A stretch of DNA of 64,000 nt from Lewinellaceae bacterium (GCA_016708875.1 JADJFA010000001.1:310001-374000), one strand, 5' to 3'. Counted from the stretch's first letter, positions 8,024 to 18,154 are shown. Numbers and translations: made by a program. The notes: a model not told the origin generated them from the letters alone.

Positions 8024-9601
8024 ATGGCAGAGAACACCGACACAACTAAACCCAAAGGGAAATTCCCCTCCAGTATCCCATACATCATTGGAAACGAGGC
8101 GGCTGAACGCTTCAACTACTATGGCCTTCGCGCCATTCTCACCACGTTCATGGTGGCACAGTTTTACAACAAAAGCGGCTCTGTTGACCCCGCAGTGGTA
8201 CAGGTGGCTGAAGCCACCGCCAACGCCAAAACCCACGATTTTGTGGCCATGACTTACCTGCTGCCTATGTTTGGCGGTATGGTGGCCGACTGGTTTTGGG
8301 GCAAATACAAAACCATCCTTTGGCTCTCGATGGTGTATGCCTGTGGAAGCATTATGGTGGCCCTTTCGGTAGACAGTGAAGTGATGTTCACCACTTCGTT
8401 GATGCTCATAGCCTTGGGTGCCGGAGGTATCAAACCTTGTGTGTCCGCCAACGTAGGCGACCAGTTTGATTCCAGCAACTCGCATTTGATCTCCAAGGCA
8501 TTTGATGCCTTTTACTTCTCGATCAATGCAGGTTCCGTGCTTTCAATCCTGCTTATTCCATACCTGAAGACACATTATGGCCCCACGGTTGCCTTTGGCG
8601 TACCAGCCATTGCCATGGGTATAGCAGTCTTTTTCTTCTGGCTTGGTCGGAACAAGTACCGTCGGATTCCTCCGCCAAAATATGATGCAAACAGGATGGT
8701 TATCCTGGCAACTGCATTCCTTTCGCTTGTAGCGAGTTACATTTATTTTGATAAGATTCAACACGCCGGAGTAGGTCCGGTGCTGGGCGCCTGGCTGGTT
8801 TTAGTACTTGCTTTGGCCTTCATTTTCAAAAAACAGTGGTTTGCCAAACCCGGCAATTTCGTGGGCATAAACCTTTATGCACTGACGAATGGTGGTTTTG
8901 CAGCGGCTGCCAAAGAATACGGCGACGAAACCATAGAAGGGATCAAATCCGTATGGCGAGTATTGTCGGTATTTGCTTTCGTTCCTGTATTCTGGGCATT
9001 GTGGGATCAAAGCCAATCCGAATGGGTGGTACAAGCCAGCAAAATGGACTTGAATTGGTTGGGCATCAAATGGGAAGCAGAGCAGATTTCATTTGTGAAT
9101 GCAGCCTTCATTCTTGCATTTATCCCCTTGTTCTCTTTTGTCCTTTATCCGGCATTGAACAAAATGGGTATCAAGGTGACCCCTCTCCGCAAAATTGGCG
9201 CAGGCTTTGTCCTTACAGCACTCTCCTTTGTGGTGGTTGCCATTACTCAGAGTTGGATCGACGCTGGTCAAACGCCTAATATTTCCTGGCAGATTTTCGC
9301 TTTTGTAATCCTCACTGCCGGGGAGGTGCTCATTTCGATCACCTGTCTGGAATATGCTTACACGCAGTCGCCACCGTCCATGAAATCAACGATCATGGCT
9401 TGTTACCTCTTGAGCGTAACGGTTGGCAACGTGATTGTATCGGTGATCCAGAACAACATTAAAAGCGGTGGATTCTTTGCACAGTTTCACGGTGCGGGCT
9501 TCTTCTGGTTGTTTGTCGGCATTTGTGCCGTAACGGCCTTGCTGTTTATGATCGTATCGCCCTTTATCAAAGAGCGTTCCTACATTGTCAGTGACCACTA
9601 A
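8024..9601 (+). CDS. POT family proton-dependent oligopeptide transporter
   Basis: 525 residues with about 12-14 hydrophobic helices. The POT signature is at the N-terminus: GNEAAERFNYYGLRAILTTF holds the ExxERFxYYG motif used for proton coupling and peptide binding. GMVADWFWGKYKTI and the later GAGGIKPCVSANVGDQF match the family's second motif region. Di- or tripeptide/H+ symport in the inner membrane is the expected role. The start was chosen at MAENTDTTK, since the upstream in-frame stretch overlaps the promoter. A strong terminator follows. Confidence 0.93.
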   Translation: MAENTDTTKPKGKFPSSIPYIIGNEAAERFNYYGLRAILTTFMVAQFYNKSGSVDPAVVQVAEATANAKTHDFVAMTYLLPMFGGMVADWFWGKYKTILWLSMVYACGSIMVALSVDSEVMFTTSLMLIALGAGGIKPCVSANVGDQFDSSNSHLISKAFDAFYFSINAGSVLSILLIPYLKTHYGPTVAFGVPAIAMGIAVFFFWLGRNKYRRIPPPKYDANRMVILATAFLSLVASYIYFDKIQHAGVGPVLGAWLVLVLALAFIFKKQWFAKPGNFVGINLYALTNGGFAAAAKEYGDETIEGIKSVWRVLSVFAFVPVFWALWDQSQSEWVVQASKMDLNWLGIKWEAEQISFVNAAFILAFIPLFSFVLYPALNKMGIKVTPLRKIGAGFVLTALSFVVVAITQSWIDAGQTPNISWQIFAFVILTAGEVLISITCLEYAYTQSPPSMKSTIMACYLLSVTVGNVIVSVIQNNIKSGGFFAQFHGAGFFWLFVGICAVTALLFMIVSPFIKERSYIVSDH

Positions 9602-9628
9602 AAATAAGCTCCCCTTGAGCACATTTCA

Positions 9629-9668
9629 ACACCCCGCTTGCGCCTGTCGCTCGCGGGGTGTTTTTTTG
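9629..9668 (+). terminator. Rho-independent terminator after the peptide transporter gene
   Basis: Stem ACACCCCGC (9629-9637) pairs with GCGGGGTGT (9653-9661), followed by a run of T to 9667. Confidence 0.9.
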
Positions 9669-9711
9669 GGGGATAATAGCTGGCAATTGCAATGCGCAAA
9701 ATTGGGATGCC

Positions 9712-9719
9712 TACTTTTG
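9712..9719 (+). promoter_or_regulatory. Putative -7 box (TACTTTTG) of the thioredoxin-like gene
   Basis: TACTTTTG is an exact TAnnTTTG match, 50 nt before the start at 9770. A TTG at 9687-9689 could be the -33 element, with slightly wide spacing (22 nt). Confidence 0.5.
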
Positions 9720-9769
9720 TGCCGAAATCATTTTACTGGCACAAACAGTTCAAGTTTAGAAAGCCTTTC

Positions 9770-10270
9770 ATGAAAAATTCCCGCACGCTCATTTTCATCG
9801 CTCTCCTCGCATTAGTAGCCTTTGTTTTTTACAAATACCGTCAGCCTCGCTTTGTTGCAGGGGAAAAAGTACCTGATTTTGAAGTGGGGCTTTTGACGGG
9901 CGAACGCGCAAAACTTTCTGACTTGAAAGGCAAATATGTGCTGCTTCAATTCTGGGGAAGTTGGTGTAGCCCTTGCCGCAAAGAAAACCCTGAATTGGTG
10001 GAAATTTACCAAAAGTACCACGACCGGGGTTTCGAGATTTTCAGCATTGCCATGGAACAAAACCCACAGGCCTGGCAGCGGGCAATTCAACAAGACGGAC
10101 TCGTGTGGAAATACCACAGCATGGAATCCGCTGAGTTAAATGGCGAAAGGGCGCAGCAGTTCAATATAAAATCCATTCCGGCCACTTTTTTGATCAGTGC
10201 TGATGGAGTGATTATGGGCGTGAATCTCAAGACTGAGTATATTGATAAAATGCTGGTGGAGAAAATCTAG
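9770..10270 (+). CDS. TlpA-like thioredoxin-fold protein, membrane-anchored
   Basis: 166 residues. An N-terminal membrane anchor (TLIFIALLALVAFVFY) puts the domain in the periplasm. The thioredoxin/AhpC-TSA domain begins GEKVPDFEVGLLTG, with the redox motif WCSPC in LLQFWGSWCSPCRKENP and the cis-Pro region SIPATFLIS. It probably passes electrons to periplasmic disulfides, for example in cytochrome maturation or to secreted proteins. The start MKNSRTL was chosen because the upstream in-frame extension overlaps the promoter box. Convergent with gldF. Confidence 0.88.
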   Translation: MKNSRTLIFIALLALVAFVFYKYRQPRFVAGEKVPDFEVGLLTGERAKLSDLKGKYVLLQFWGSWCSPCRKENPELVEIYQKYHDRGFEIFSIAMEQNPQAWQRAIQQDGLVWKYHSMESAELNGERAQQFNIKSIPATFLISADGVIMGVNLKTEYIDKMLVEKI

Positions 10271-10406
10271 AATTATTCGATTGATGCGATTATACGATTG
10301 ATTCGATTGATTCAATTATACCGATTATTTCTGTTTTAGCAGACCACATCAATCTAGCTATTCCATAATCGAATCAATCTCTGAATCGAACCAATCGAAG
10401 CATTGA
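10268..10406. repeat. Imperfect inverted word repeat (CGATTGATTC)
   Basis: Repeats of the word CGATTGATTC on the left (10278-10315) and its complement GAATCAATC/GAATCGAACCAATCG on the right (10370-10400) form a long imperfect hairpin between the convergent thioredoxin-like and gldF genes. Confidence 0.6.
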
Positions 10407-10407
10407 A

Positions 10408-11139
10408 TCACCACCTCCGCCGCCCTAAGGAAAGCACCGTGGCAGCCAAAAACAGCGAAATTATGGACAGGAAATAGACCAGGTCGCGGGTGTCAAGCAC
10501 CCCACGGCTCATGGAATCGTAGTGATAGGCGATGCCTACAGACTGTACAATATCGTCGGTTTTGCCAAAGAAAATGGGCAGTCGGCTGAGGTAATCGAAG
10601 GCCAGGTAACTGAAAAAACAAAGGAAGGTGGCGAGTACGAAGGCCACTATCTGATTGTTGGTGAGCGAACTGGCAAAAACACCAATAGCAGAAAAGGCCC
10701 CTGCCAAAAACAACAAGCCAATATAAGAGCCCAAAATACCGCCCGAATCAAGGTTTCCAGGAGGCGCGCCAAGTTGGTACACTGTGACATAGTAAAGCAC
10801 TGTGGGCAGCAGCGCAAAGGCAACAAGCGCAAAGCAGGCCAGAAATTTGCCACCAACAATCTGCCAATCTGTAATAGGCCTAGTGGCCAGCAATTCAATG
10901 GTACCACTCTGCTTCTCTTCAGCAAAACTGCGCATGGTGACGGCCGGAATCAGGAACATGAACACCATGGGGGCGATGCCGAAAAGCGTGTCGAGGTTGG
11001 CATAAGCGCCGTCGAGAATGCTGAATTCCGGGAACACCCAGAGCAATAAGCCCATAAGCACAAGGAAGACGCCAATGACGATGTAGCCGATGAGCGAGGA
11101 GAAAAAAGCGTTGATTTCTTTTCTGAATATAGGGAGCAT
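10408..11139 (-). CDS. gldF: Gliding-motility ABC transporter permease GldF
   Basis: 243 residues with six hydrophobic segments. The ABC-2 type permease core has IAPMVFMFLIPAVTMRSFAEEKQSGTIELLATRPITDWQIV, the well-known EEKxxGTxELLxxxPI coupling stretch. The C-terminal helices hold LGRRRW at the end. With GldA it forms the ABC exporter named from Flavobacterium gliding mutants; what it transports is unresolved. It begins 1 nt after gldA ends, so the two are translated as a unit. The usual third gene, gldG, is not next to it: the downstream neighbour is on the other strand. Confidence 0.9.
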   Translation of the reverse strand: MLPIFRKEINAFFSSLIGYIVIGVFLVLMGLLLWVFPEFSILDGAYANLDTLFGIAPMVFMFLIPAVTMRSFAEEKQSGTIELLATRPITDWQIVGGKFLACFALVAFALLPTVLYYVTVYQLGAPPGNLDSGGILGSYIGLLFLAGAFSAIGVFASSLTNNQIVAFVLATFLCFFSYLAFDYLSRLPIFFGKTDDIVQSVGIAYHYDSMSRGVLDTRDLVYFLSIISLFLAATVLSLGRRRW

Positions 11140-11140
11140 A

Positions 11141-12046
11141 TTACTTCGTCAATTGTTGAAAAACGTCCTCCACCGAGTGCTCTGCTTTGTGCAATTCCAA
11201 CAGCGTCAGTCGGTTGGCAACAGCGAATGCGAAAACATCTGCGCGAATATCCTGGCCTGAGGCGGCAAAAAACTGCCATTGATTTTTACCCAGGCTTTTT
11301 ACGGTGTGTACGTTTTTGATTTTTGCCAGCAGGTTTTTGTCTGTGCTCTCGGCGAATTCGGCTGTAACGACAGTCTGCCCTGCGAACTGCTTTTTTAGCT
11401 CCGAAATGGGTGCGTCGGCCACCAATTTTCCTTTGTTGATGATGATGGCGCGGTCGCACACAGCCTCCACTTCGCCGAGAATGTGGGTGCTGAGAATGAC
11501 CGTTTTTTCCTTGCCCAGGTCTTTGATGAGCTGGCGGATTTCTATGATCTGGTTGGGGTCGAGACCGCTGGTGGGTTCGTCCAAAATCAGCACCTCAGGA
11601 TCGTGGAGCATGGCTTGGGCAAGCCCGACACGCTGGCGGTAGCCTTTGGAGAGTTCCCCGATAAGTTTGTGCCGGTGGCTCCCAAGGCCGGTGCGTTCCA
11701 CCATTTTGTCCACCTGTTTGGACGCGTTTTTTACCTGGTGAAGTCCAGCAGTGAAAGTGAGGTATTCGCGGACGTACATTTCCCGGTAGAGCGGGTTGTG
11801 TTCCGGAAGATAACCCACCCGGGCGCGGGCTTCCATGGGCTTGGCGCCAACATCAAAACCACAAACTTCAACAAGCCCTTCATTTTGAGGAAGATAGCCT
11901 GTGATGATTTTCATGGTGGTGGTTTTCCCTGCGCCGTTTGGGCCGAGAAACCCGAGCACTTCGCCGCGCCGCGCTTCAAAGGAGATGCTGTCCACAGCGT
12001 GCTGTAGACCGTATATTTTGGTGAGATTGGTGACTTTTACGGACAC
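11141..12046 (-). CDS. gldA: Gliding-motility ABC transporter ATP-binding subunit GldA
   Basis: 301 residues from a GTG at 12046 (MSVKVTNLTKIYGLQHAV), which matches the family length; in-frame residues further upstream are low-complexity sequence from the word repeat. Walker A is GPNGAGKTT, the signature motif ELSKGYRQRVGLAQAM and Walker B VLILDEPTSGLD, with the H-loop in ILSTHILGEVEAVC. It powers the GldF membrane subunit. A weak -7 box (GTCATTTG) lies at 12093-12100 on this strand, so the word repeat 12051-12083 would sit in its short leader. Confidence 0.92.
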   Translation of the reverse strand: MSVKVTNLTKIYGLQHAVDSISFEARRGEVLGFLGPNGAGKTTTMKIITGYLPQNEGLVEVCGFDVGAKPMEARARVGYLPEHNPLYREMYVREYLTFTAGLHQVKNASKQVDKMVERTGLGSHRHKLIGELSKGYRQRVGLAQAMLHDPEVLILDEPTSGLDPNQIIEIRQLIKDLGKEKTVILSTHILGEVEAVCDRAIIINKGKLVADAPISELKKQFAGQTVVTAEFAESTDKNLLAKIKNVHTVKSLGKNQWQFFAASGQDIRADVFAFAVANRLTLLELHKAEHSVEDVFQQLTK

Positions 12047-12050
12047 TATG

Positions 12051-12083
12051 TGGTGATGAAGTGATGAAGTGATGGAGTGATGC
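12051..12083. repeat. Short-word tandem repeat upstream of gldA
   Basis: Four near copies of AGTGATGA/G lie immediately before the gldA start codon, in the predicted leader. The same array occurs at 4691-4723. Confidence 0.65.
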
Positions 12084-12249
12084 TCGCCGTTACAAATGAC
12101 AATGGCGGAAAATGGTTGAGGCTGCAAAATTAGCAAACCTAGGCCAACCCATGTCCGCGATGCAACACTTTCGCTTTTTGGGCGGAAATTGTTGCAACGA
12201 AAACCCCCGCACGGCGTTTTTACGTATATTTCTGACAAAAAAACCACCT

Positions 12250-13029
12250 ATGCTCAACATGTCTTTGGTCTCTACACTTGTCTTTTTCCTCCAAATCAGT
12301 TTACCCGCCCCAGGCGAAGGGAGGCAGCAACCAATCGCTAATCCACCAATCGCTAATCCACCAATCCACCAATCCACCAATCCACCAATCACCAACCACG
12401 AATCCTTCGATTCTATCCTCCAAAAACACGTCAGTGATGCGGGAAAAGTGAATTACAAGGGCCTAAAGACAGATAAAGCTGCGCTTGATGCCTACTGCAA
12501 AATGCTTTCAGAAAACCCTGTGGAGGAATCTTGGACGAAGGAGGAAAAAATGGCTTACTGGACAAACGCCTACAACGCCTTCACACTCAAACTCATCGTG
12601 GACAACTACCCCACCAAAAGCATCCTCAACTTCGACGGAGGCAAGACCTGGGATGTGCGCCGCATCAAAATTGGCGACAAAAAATACAGCCTAAATAATA
12701 TCGAGAACGATATCCTGCGGCCCCAGTTCAAAGATCCTCGCATTCACTTCGCGATCAATTGCGCCGCTAAAAGTTGCCCTCCACTCTGGAACCACGCCTA
12801 TACTGCTGAAAATCTGGAACTTGCGCTGGAAAACCGCACCCGCGATTTTGTGAATAATTCGAACTACAATACCCTTTCAGCCAGTCGCGCCCAAGTCTCC
12901 AAAATTTTTGATTGGTATGGTGCAGATTTTGGCGATTTGAAGAAATTCCTGAACCAGTATTCGGAGACGAAATTGAATAATAGCACCGCCGTGGTCTTCA
13001 AGGAATACAACTGGGATTTGAATGAGTAA
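12250..13029 (+). CDS. DUF547 domain-containing exported protein
   Basis: 259 residues. A short signal-like segment (MLNMSLVSTLVFFLQISLPAP) is followed by about 27 residues encoded by repeat DNA (QQPIANPPIANPPIHQ, then STNPPITNHES). Then comes the DUF547 domain: VNYKGLKTDKAALDAYCKML, MAYWTNAYNAFTLKLIVDNYP, IHFAINCAAKSCPPL and a C-terminal KIFDWYGADFG. DUF547 proteins have an invariant His and Cys (IHFAINCAAKSCP here) and an unknown activity; a papain-like or transglutaminase-like fold has been suggested. The linker is an in-frame copy of an element found between genes elsewhere in the window. Confidence 0.88.
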   Translation: MLNMSLVSTLVFFLQISLPAPGEGRQQPIANPPIANPPIHQSTNPPITNHESFDSILQKHVSDAGKVNYKGLKTDKAALDAYCKMLSENPVEESWTKEEKMAYWTNAYNAFTLKLIVDNYPTKSILNFDGGKTWDVRRIKIGDKKYSLNNIENDILRPQFKDPRIHFAINCAAKSCPPLWNHAYTAENLELALENRTRDFVNNSNYNTLSASRAQVSKIFDWYGADFGDLKKFLNQYSETKLNNSTAVVFKEYNWDLNE

Positions 13030-13031
13030 AA

Positions 13032-13064
13032 AAGTGTGGCACACCTTTAAGGTGTGCCACACTT
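13032..13064 (-). terminator. Palindromic terminator between convergent genes
   Basis: A 16-bp perfect stem (AAGTGTGGCACACCTT and its complement) with a single-base centre. On the minus strand it is followed by six T, so it would end the 14540-13074 transcript. The same GTGTGGCACACCT stem recurs at 49446-49482. Confidence 0.75.
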
Positions 13065-13073
13065 CCTCCTTCC

Positions 13074-14540
13074 TCAATGCCCCAATCCCGCCTTCTTCAA
13101 TTCCCGTTCAAAAATCGTCTCTAACTGATTGGGATGCAGGTTTTTACCGACAATTGTGCGGTCTTTGTTCAGCACATAGATTTCAGGGGTGATGTCCACA
13201 AAGTATTTGGCATAGATCGCCACATTGGTAGGGTCGAATACATTGGTGAAAGTGAAACCCTTTTCCTGCGAGAATTTTTTCCATTCCTCATCTGTGGTGC
13301 TTACGGCAATGCCATAAATTTCCACACCACGAGATTTCCATTTTCTGTAAATCGCTTCCACTTCGCCCGCCTCCTTTTGGCAGTGTTCGCAATCCGGGCT
13401 GTACATGAAGACCACAACAATTGGCGCGGTCATTTCATAGATGCTTTTTAATGCTCCGTTGATGTCTCTCGCCTTTACATCCGGACCTTTACGGCCCAAA
13501 AGGCTGGCTTCCATTTCCCACACGTGCTTGCGCAAGCCCTTCAGGTTTTCTGGCTTATCCCAAAAAGCCAATTCGTCTGTAAAATAGTTTTTGATGATGT
13601 GGACGTACACTGCCTCGCCATCCATCACGGTCGTCTTTGTGTTTTCGTATTGCAGCGCGATCCAGTTGGTAAAATACTTGAAATATTCGCGATGGTTTAT
13701 CACCCTGCGAATAAGTGCATCGGACACTTTTATAAGCGAATCGGGGTGTTGTGGGGTCAATTCCTTGATATAGCGCTTGAGTTTATTGGCGATAACGGGT
13801 GTATTGAGCAGGCGGTTGTCATTGAAATCCACCCCGTCCCAGAAGTGATCGCGGTAATACATGAGTTGGCGCATGGTGTCCATGTCGCCATTGGCTTTTT
13901 TGAATTCTTTGAAATCAGGGTTTTGCCCGGAGATCTTGAATTTGGTAAAAAACGCATCTGGATACTGCTTGAAAATACCGTCCAAATATGCCTTGCGTTC
14001 CTCCAGAATTTGCATCTGCCGCTGTTTTGCTTGTATGAATTCTGCTGAATTGGCGGCGGACTTGTTCATCGCCCCGGTGGTCTGAGCCAGCTCTGGTTCT
14101 TGTTTGGCCTGGAATCGAATGGTCTGGTAAAAAAGGTCCGTATTGATAGAGCCTTCCACCTGCATCGTGCCCATAAAGTCGGCGGCTTTGGCACGCATGG
14201 TCATGCGCTGATCCTTGTCAATCAGGAAGGAGAGTTGCTTCATACCCGGCAGCAAAAAAGTGTAAAAGCCTGGTGCAAGAAGCTTCTTTCGGCGCAAGAC
14301 AAGATGACCGGACGCATCCACGGCAGCCGAATCGGCGATGAAGTTTTGGTCGCCCCAAACGCCCACGAGTTTGGCCATGCCTGCGGGAATGCCTTCCAAA
14401 TAGGCTTCGATTTGGGTGGAATCAATGGCAGGGGCTGCGGGTTGGAAGGTAAGTGTTGTTTGGGCATCCGCCTTGAAAAAGGCTATGCTGGAGAAACCAA
14501 AAATAAGAAGAAAAAGGGCGGAGCGTTTCAAAATCACCAT
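13074..14540 (-). CDS. DUF5106/TlpA-like thioredoxin family protein, exported
   Basis: 488 residues from the ATG at 14540, which opens a signal peptide (MVILKRSALFLLIFGFSSIAFFKADA). An N-terminal DUF4369-like beta region is followed by a long helical region containing the DUF5106-type stretch (YRDHFWDGVDFNDNRLLNTP...YFKYFTNWIALQYEN). The C-terminal thioredoxin domain has the redox pair CEHC in VVVFMYSPDCEHCQKE, and VDITPEIYVLNKD around the cis-Pro. This layout is common in Bacteroidota periplasmic redox proteins of unknown partner. It is convergent with the DUF547 gene. Confidence 0.88.
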   Translation of the reverse strand: MVILKRSALFLLIFGFSSIAFFKADAQTTLTFQPAAPAIDSTQIEAYLEGIPAGMAKLVGVWGDQNFIADSAAVDASGHLVLRRKKLLAPGFYTFLLPGMKQLSFLIDKDQRMTMRAKAADFMGTMQVEGSINTDLFYQTIRFQAKQEPELAQTTGAMNKSAANSAEFIQAKQRQMQILEERKAYLDGIFKQYPDAFFTKFKISGQNPDFKEFKKANGDMDTMRQLMYYRDHFWDGVDFNDNRLLNTPVIANKLKRYIKELTPQHPDSLIKVSDALIRRVINHREYFKYFTNWIALQYENTKTTVMDGEAVYVHIIKNYFTDELAFWDKPENLKGLRKHVWEMEASLLGRKGPDVKARDINGALKSIYEMTAPIVVVFMYSPDCEHCQKEAGEVEAIYRKWKSRGVEIYGIAVSTTDEEWKKFSQEKGFTFTNVFDPTNVAIYAKYFVDITPEIYVLNKDRTIVGKNLHPNQLETIFERELKKAGLGH

Positions 14541-14634
14541 TGGTGTAATTGTTTTGGAAAAGAGCGGCAAAAGTAAGGCCATCCGCAGGTGTCCGTGGTG
14601 CTTTTGGGAAATGTTTGCAAAAGGGGGGGGCAAG

Positions 14635-14688
14635 AGCCTGAGTCACGTTTACTAAAACCTTGGAGGTTTAGTAAACGTGACTCAGGCT
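14635..14688. repeat. Palindrome with ACCTTGGAGGT core
   Basis: Left arm (AGCCTGAGTCACGTTTACTA...) and right arm (...TAGTAAACGTGACTCAGGCT) match except for one extra A, around an ACCTTGGAGGT centre. Its right edge overlaps the stop codon of the propeller gene. The core resembles those at 19031, 51091 and 62845. Confidence 0.8.
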
Positions 14689-17600
14689 ACCGCAACAATA
14701 TCGCCTTTTGGTACTTCCAAGTCTCTCCATCAATTTTTAAGCCTACGAAGTACACTCCTTGAGGAAGATCTTCTGTGTTCCATCTGAGTTGCTGCCAGCC
14801 TACGGGGGAATGTTGCGTAGATTCCCTGCGTACTATGTTCCCTGCCATGTCTAACAAAATAGCTTCTATTTGATTTTCTGCCTCCAGCCTAAAGTTTAGT
14901 TCTAGATGGGTATTGAAGGGATTTGGCGATGCAATTATTTTAAAGGATGTCTCTTCTGTCTCAAATATTGTACCGCTAGCGGTTGTTTCTTCTTCTGACA
15001 AGCCATTGTCCGAGTCTTGTCCGGAAGAACATCTTGAACCGACAACAAAGTCGCTTAATGCAATTGGCTCCCCTCCAATTGGAATCGTTTCTATTACGGT
15101 ATATGTAAGAGAATTAATGACGGTCACATCGCCTGAATATTCATTGGAAACGTATATTCGATTGGACAATGGGCTGATGTTGTAATTACGAGCAATATTG
15201 TTTGGCCCTTCTCCTACAGGAATAGTGGCTATTACTTTATTGGCATCGATAACACTTATGCTGTTTGAATTAGAGTTGATCACATAAACACGGTTTGCCT
15301 GTGGACTTGTTGGATCTGTTGGATTTGGTGTGGATTAGGACCACTACCCTGCCCGCCAGCCCCGCCGCTTTTCATCAATCTTACCGGGTTTGTTCCTACC
15401 GGTATGGTAGTTTCCAATGTATTGGTAAAAGGGTTGATAACAGAAATAGAATTTGAAGTAAAATTCGCCACATAAATACGGTTTGCCTTTGGATTGGTTG
15501 CACACCTCATTTCTACATCTACAGGTTTATCGCCTACCGCAATAGTAGCTTCTAAGGAATTAGTGAAAGGGTTGATAACGGACACAGAGTTTGAATTAGA
15601 ATTGACCACATAAATTCGATTTGCCATTGGATCCGCCTGCATTCCTGCAAGAACCGCTACTGGTTTGTCGCCAACCGCGATTGTGGTTTCCACAGAATTG
15701 GTCAATGGGTTGATAACGGAAACAGAGTTTGAATTAGAGTTGACCACATAAATTCGATTTGCGGTAGGATTGGTTGCACTACCCGTTGCCGCTGCTACTG
15801 GTTTGCCGCCTACTGCGATGGTAGCTTCTACAGAATTGGTCATTGGGTTGATAACGGAAACGGAATTTGAATTAGAGTTAACTATATAAATTCGGTTTGC
15901 GGTTGGATTGGTCGCACTGCCCGTTGCAGCAGCTACCGGGTTGTCACCGACCCCAATGGTTGCTATCACTGAATGTGTATTGGTATTAATGACCGAAACG
16001 GAGTTTGAATTAGAGTTGACCACATACAAACGGTTTGCAGTTGGATTCGTTGCACTGCCTGTTGCGGCTGCCATGACGGGTTTATTGCCAACCGGTATCG
16101 TAGTTTCTACAATATTTGTTCCGGTGTTCACCACTGAGATTGAATTTGAGTTCGCGATATAGGCGAAATACCTTATCCCCGTCAATAGCGAAACATTGCA
16201 CCCTTTGCTGTTCCCGGCATCATCTGTCACAGTCATTGTTACGGTATTGACCAAACCTACTTCACTCAGTAAAATCGTCCCAGCAGCGGGGTTCTGGGTC
16301 ATTGTAAGCGGTAGGCTGCAATCTGATCCAGTTAATTCAGGAATTAAGTCAGGTATTTCAATCTCGCAACTTGCGTTAGGATAAATCACCCTTGATCTTG
16401 GACAACTATTTATAATCGGAAGGGTCACATCGAGTGCTTTCAAAAATTGCTGACAAACGGCCGTGTTGTTTGAGGCATCCTTGGCCGTTATTGTTATGGG
16501 TATAATCTCGTTGTGTGTCGCGGTCATGACAAGACCTGCCATGGGAGACTGCGTTTTGGTTACGCCGAAACAGTTGTCTGTTGCTGCTGTCGTATTTAAG
16601 AGATTTGGTATGGTTATTTTGCAGTCAAAGGTCATATTGACGGTCTTAATATCACCATTGCAAGTGGGGAAAACCGGCGGCTCATTCTCCTCAATTAGAA
16701 TATTAAAACTACAAGTACCTGGATTACTTGATGAATCTTGGGCAATCCAACCCACTGTCGTCATGCCTTTATTGAATATCTTTCCTGACAAGGAATTTGT
16801 TCCGATTCCATTCGTAGCACCTGTCAAAGAATAAGTCAAGGTTGCAACCTGACAATTGTCGTCAACGCTCGTTGGATCGAACTCACTGTTCAATGTAGCG
16901 TAATTGCATTGGCCTTGGTCTGTGCTTCGCGTTTGGTTAACCGGACATGCAATGCCTGGTGGCTCATTGTCGTCAATCTGCACATCGAATGAACAGCTGA
17001 CGATGTTGAAAGTATAGTTCTCAATCAAAGTCCAGGTCACCGTGGTCAAGCCCGGCTGCATGACATAGCCTGCCAGTGTGTTGTTTCCACCGTCGTTGTT
17101 GGCGCCGCTTAGGCTCCAGGCCAATCCTAAGGGACAGTTTTCGCTCCACGAATCTGGGTCGAGTTCGGTGCCTTGCACGGTATAAGTACATTGCCCAAGG
17201 TCGGTGTCGAGCGTCATATTACCAGGGCAAGCAATAGACGGTGGTTGCTGATCATCCACTTGCACGGTAAACGTACAGGTAGCGCTGTTCGAACTTCCAT
17301 CCACAGCAGTCCATTTTACCTGTGTAAGTCCTCGGTTGAAGGAAACGCCATCAATGCTGTTACTGCCTGAGCCATTCGTACCAGAAGTGATAGAGAAGAG
17401 GTTATATGTAAGGGTTGGGGTGTAGCAATTGTCGCTAATGATGGAAGGATCAAATTCCCCGTTGGCTGCCGTGTGGAAGCAGGTCGTAGCGTCCATACCG
17501 ACGGTTGAGTTGCTGGGGCAGCTAAGGTTTGGTGGTAGATTGTCAACAATCTGGATACTACCCTGGCAGAAATTGCCATTACCGGGATCAGTCACCCGGA

Positions 17601-17895
17601 CACAATACGTTTGTCCGATATCGCTGGCATCAACAGTATTCAGCACCCAAGGGCCATTACAATCGGGTGCGCCGGGGGTTTTATCCAACTGAACCAACAT
17701 ACACGGATAGCAATACGGCCCGCCTTCAAGTATTTGATCCGCGTCAATAGTGTTGAAGCAATCGTTGTCCAGGGCGAGGATGACAAAGTCGTTACAGGTC
17801 AATTGGCTCCAACTCTGTACACCAAACTGAAGGGTAAAAAACAAGAGGCATAGCGAGCGTAGGCCATTCGGCAAACTGTTGTATAGACTTTTCAT
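14687..17895 (-). CDS. T9SS-secreted HYR and YVTN beta-propeller protein (one frame break)
   Basis: About 1,070 residues. A signal peptide begins at MKSLYNSLPNGLRSL. Around five HYR-like immunoglobulin modules follow (PPSIACPGNMT, PPGIACPVNQT and so on), then eight 40-residue YVTN propeller repeats (NRIYVVNSNSNSVSVINP...TTIAVGDKPVA) with very similar DNA, and a T9SS sorting domain (IIASPNPFNTHLELNF ... GVYFVGLKIDGETWKYQKAILLR). The first frame covers 17895-15280 and the second 15283-14687. One missing A near 15330 (AATCCACACC read for AATCCAACACC) explains the break. Likely a cell-surface adhesin or scaffold. An ECF-type promoter lies about 160 nt upstream. Confidence 0.85.
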
Positions 17896-18054
17896 ACAGA
17901 TGATTTTTTAAAAATTGCCCTGCGAATGAGAAGGAATTAAGCCCGAAAAATAACCACAGGTGATTATCGGGCGAATAAATTCCCAAATTCTGTCCTCTGG
18001 GTGACATGGAGCGTTTGTTATAGTCGGTCATTATACCCCGATATAACTTTTACG

Positions 18055-18086
18055 CATTCATCTCCGTCAAGTTTCGATTTGTAACC
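18055..18086 (-). promoter_or_regulatory. Predicted ECF-sigma promoter, site 1
   Basis: On the minus strand: GGTTAC (18086-18081), an 18-nt spacer, GATGAATG (18062-18055). It lies about 160 nt before the HYR/YVTN gene start. One of six sites in the window with identical spacing. Confidence 0.7.
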
Positions 18087-18154
18087 GTGCTTCAAATTTA
18101 TTTTGGCTCTTCATGCTAAATATGTGTCATCCCGGATTTTGAGACTGGTACGTC

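Noticed and set aside
8009..8485. Minus-strand open frame inside the peptide transporter gene
   Set aside because: His/Gly-rich shadow with no domain, fully inside a strongly supported gene.
12085..12120. CGTTACAAATGACAATGG, similar to the ECF upstream box
   Set aside because: The first base differs and no GATNAATG box lies 18 nt on; the stretch fits a housekeeping -7 box of gldA on the other strand better.
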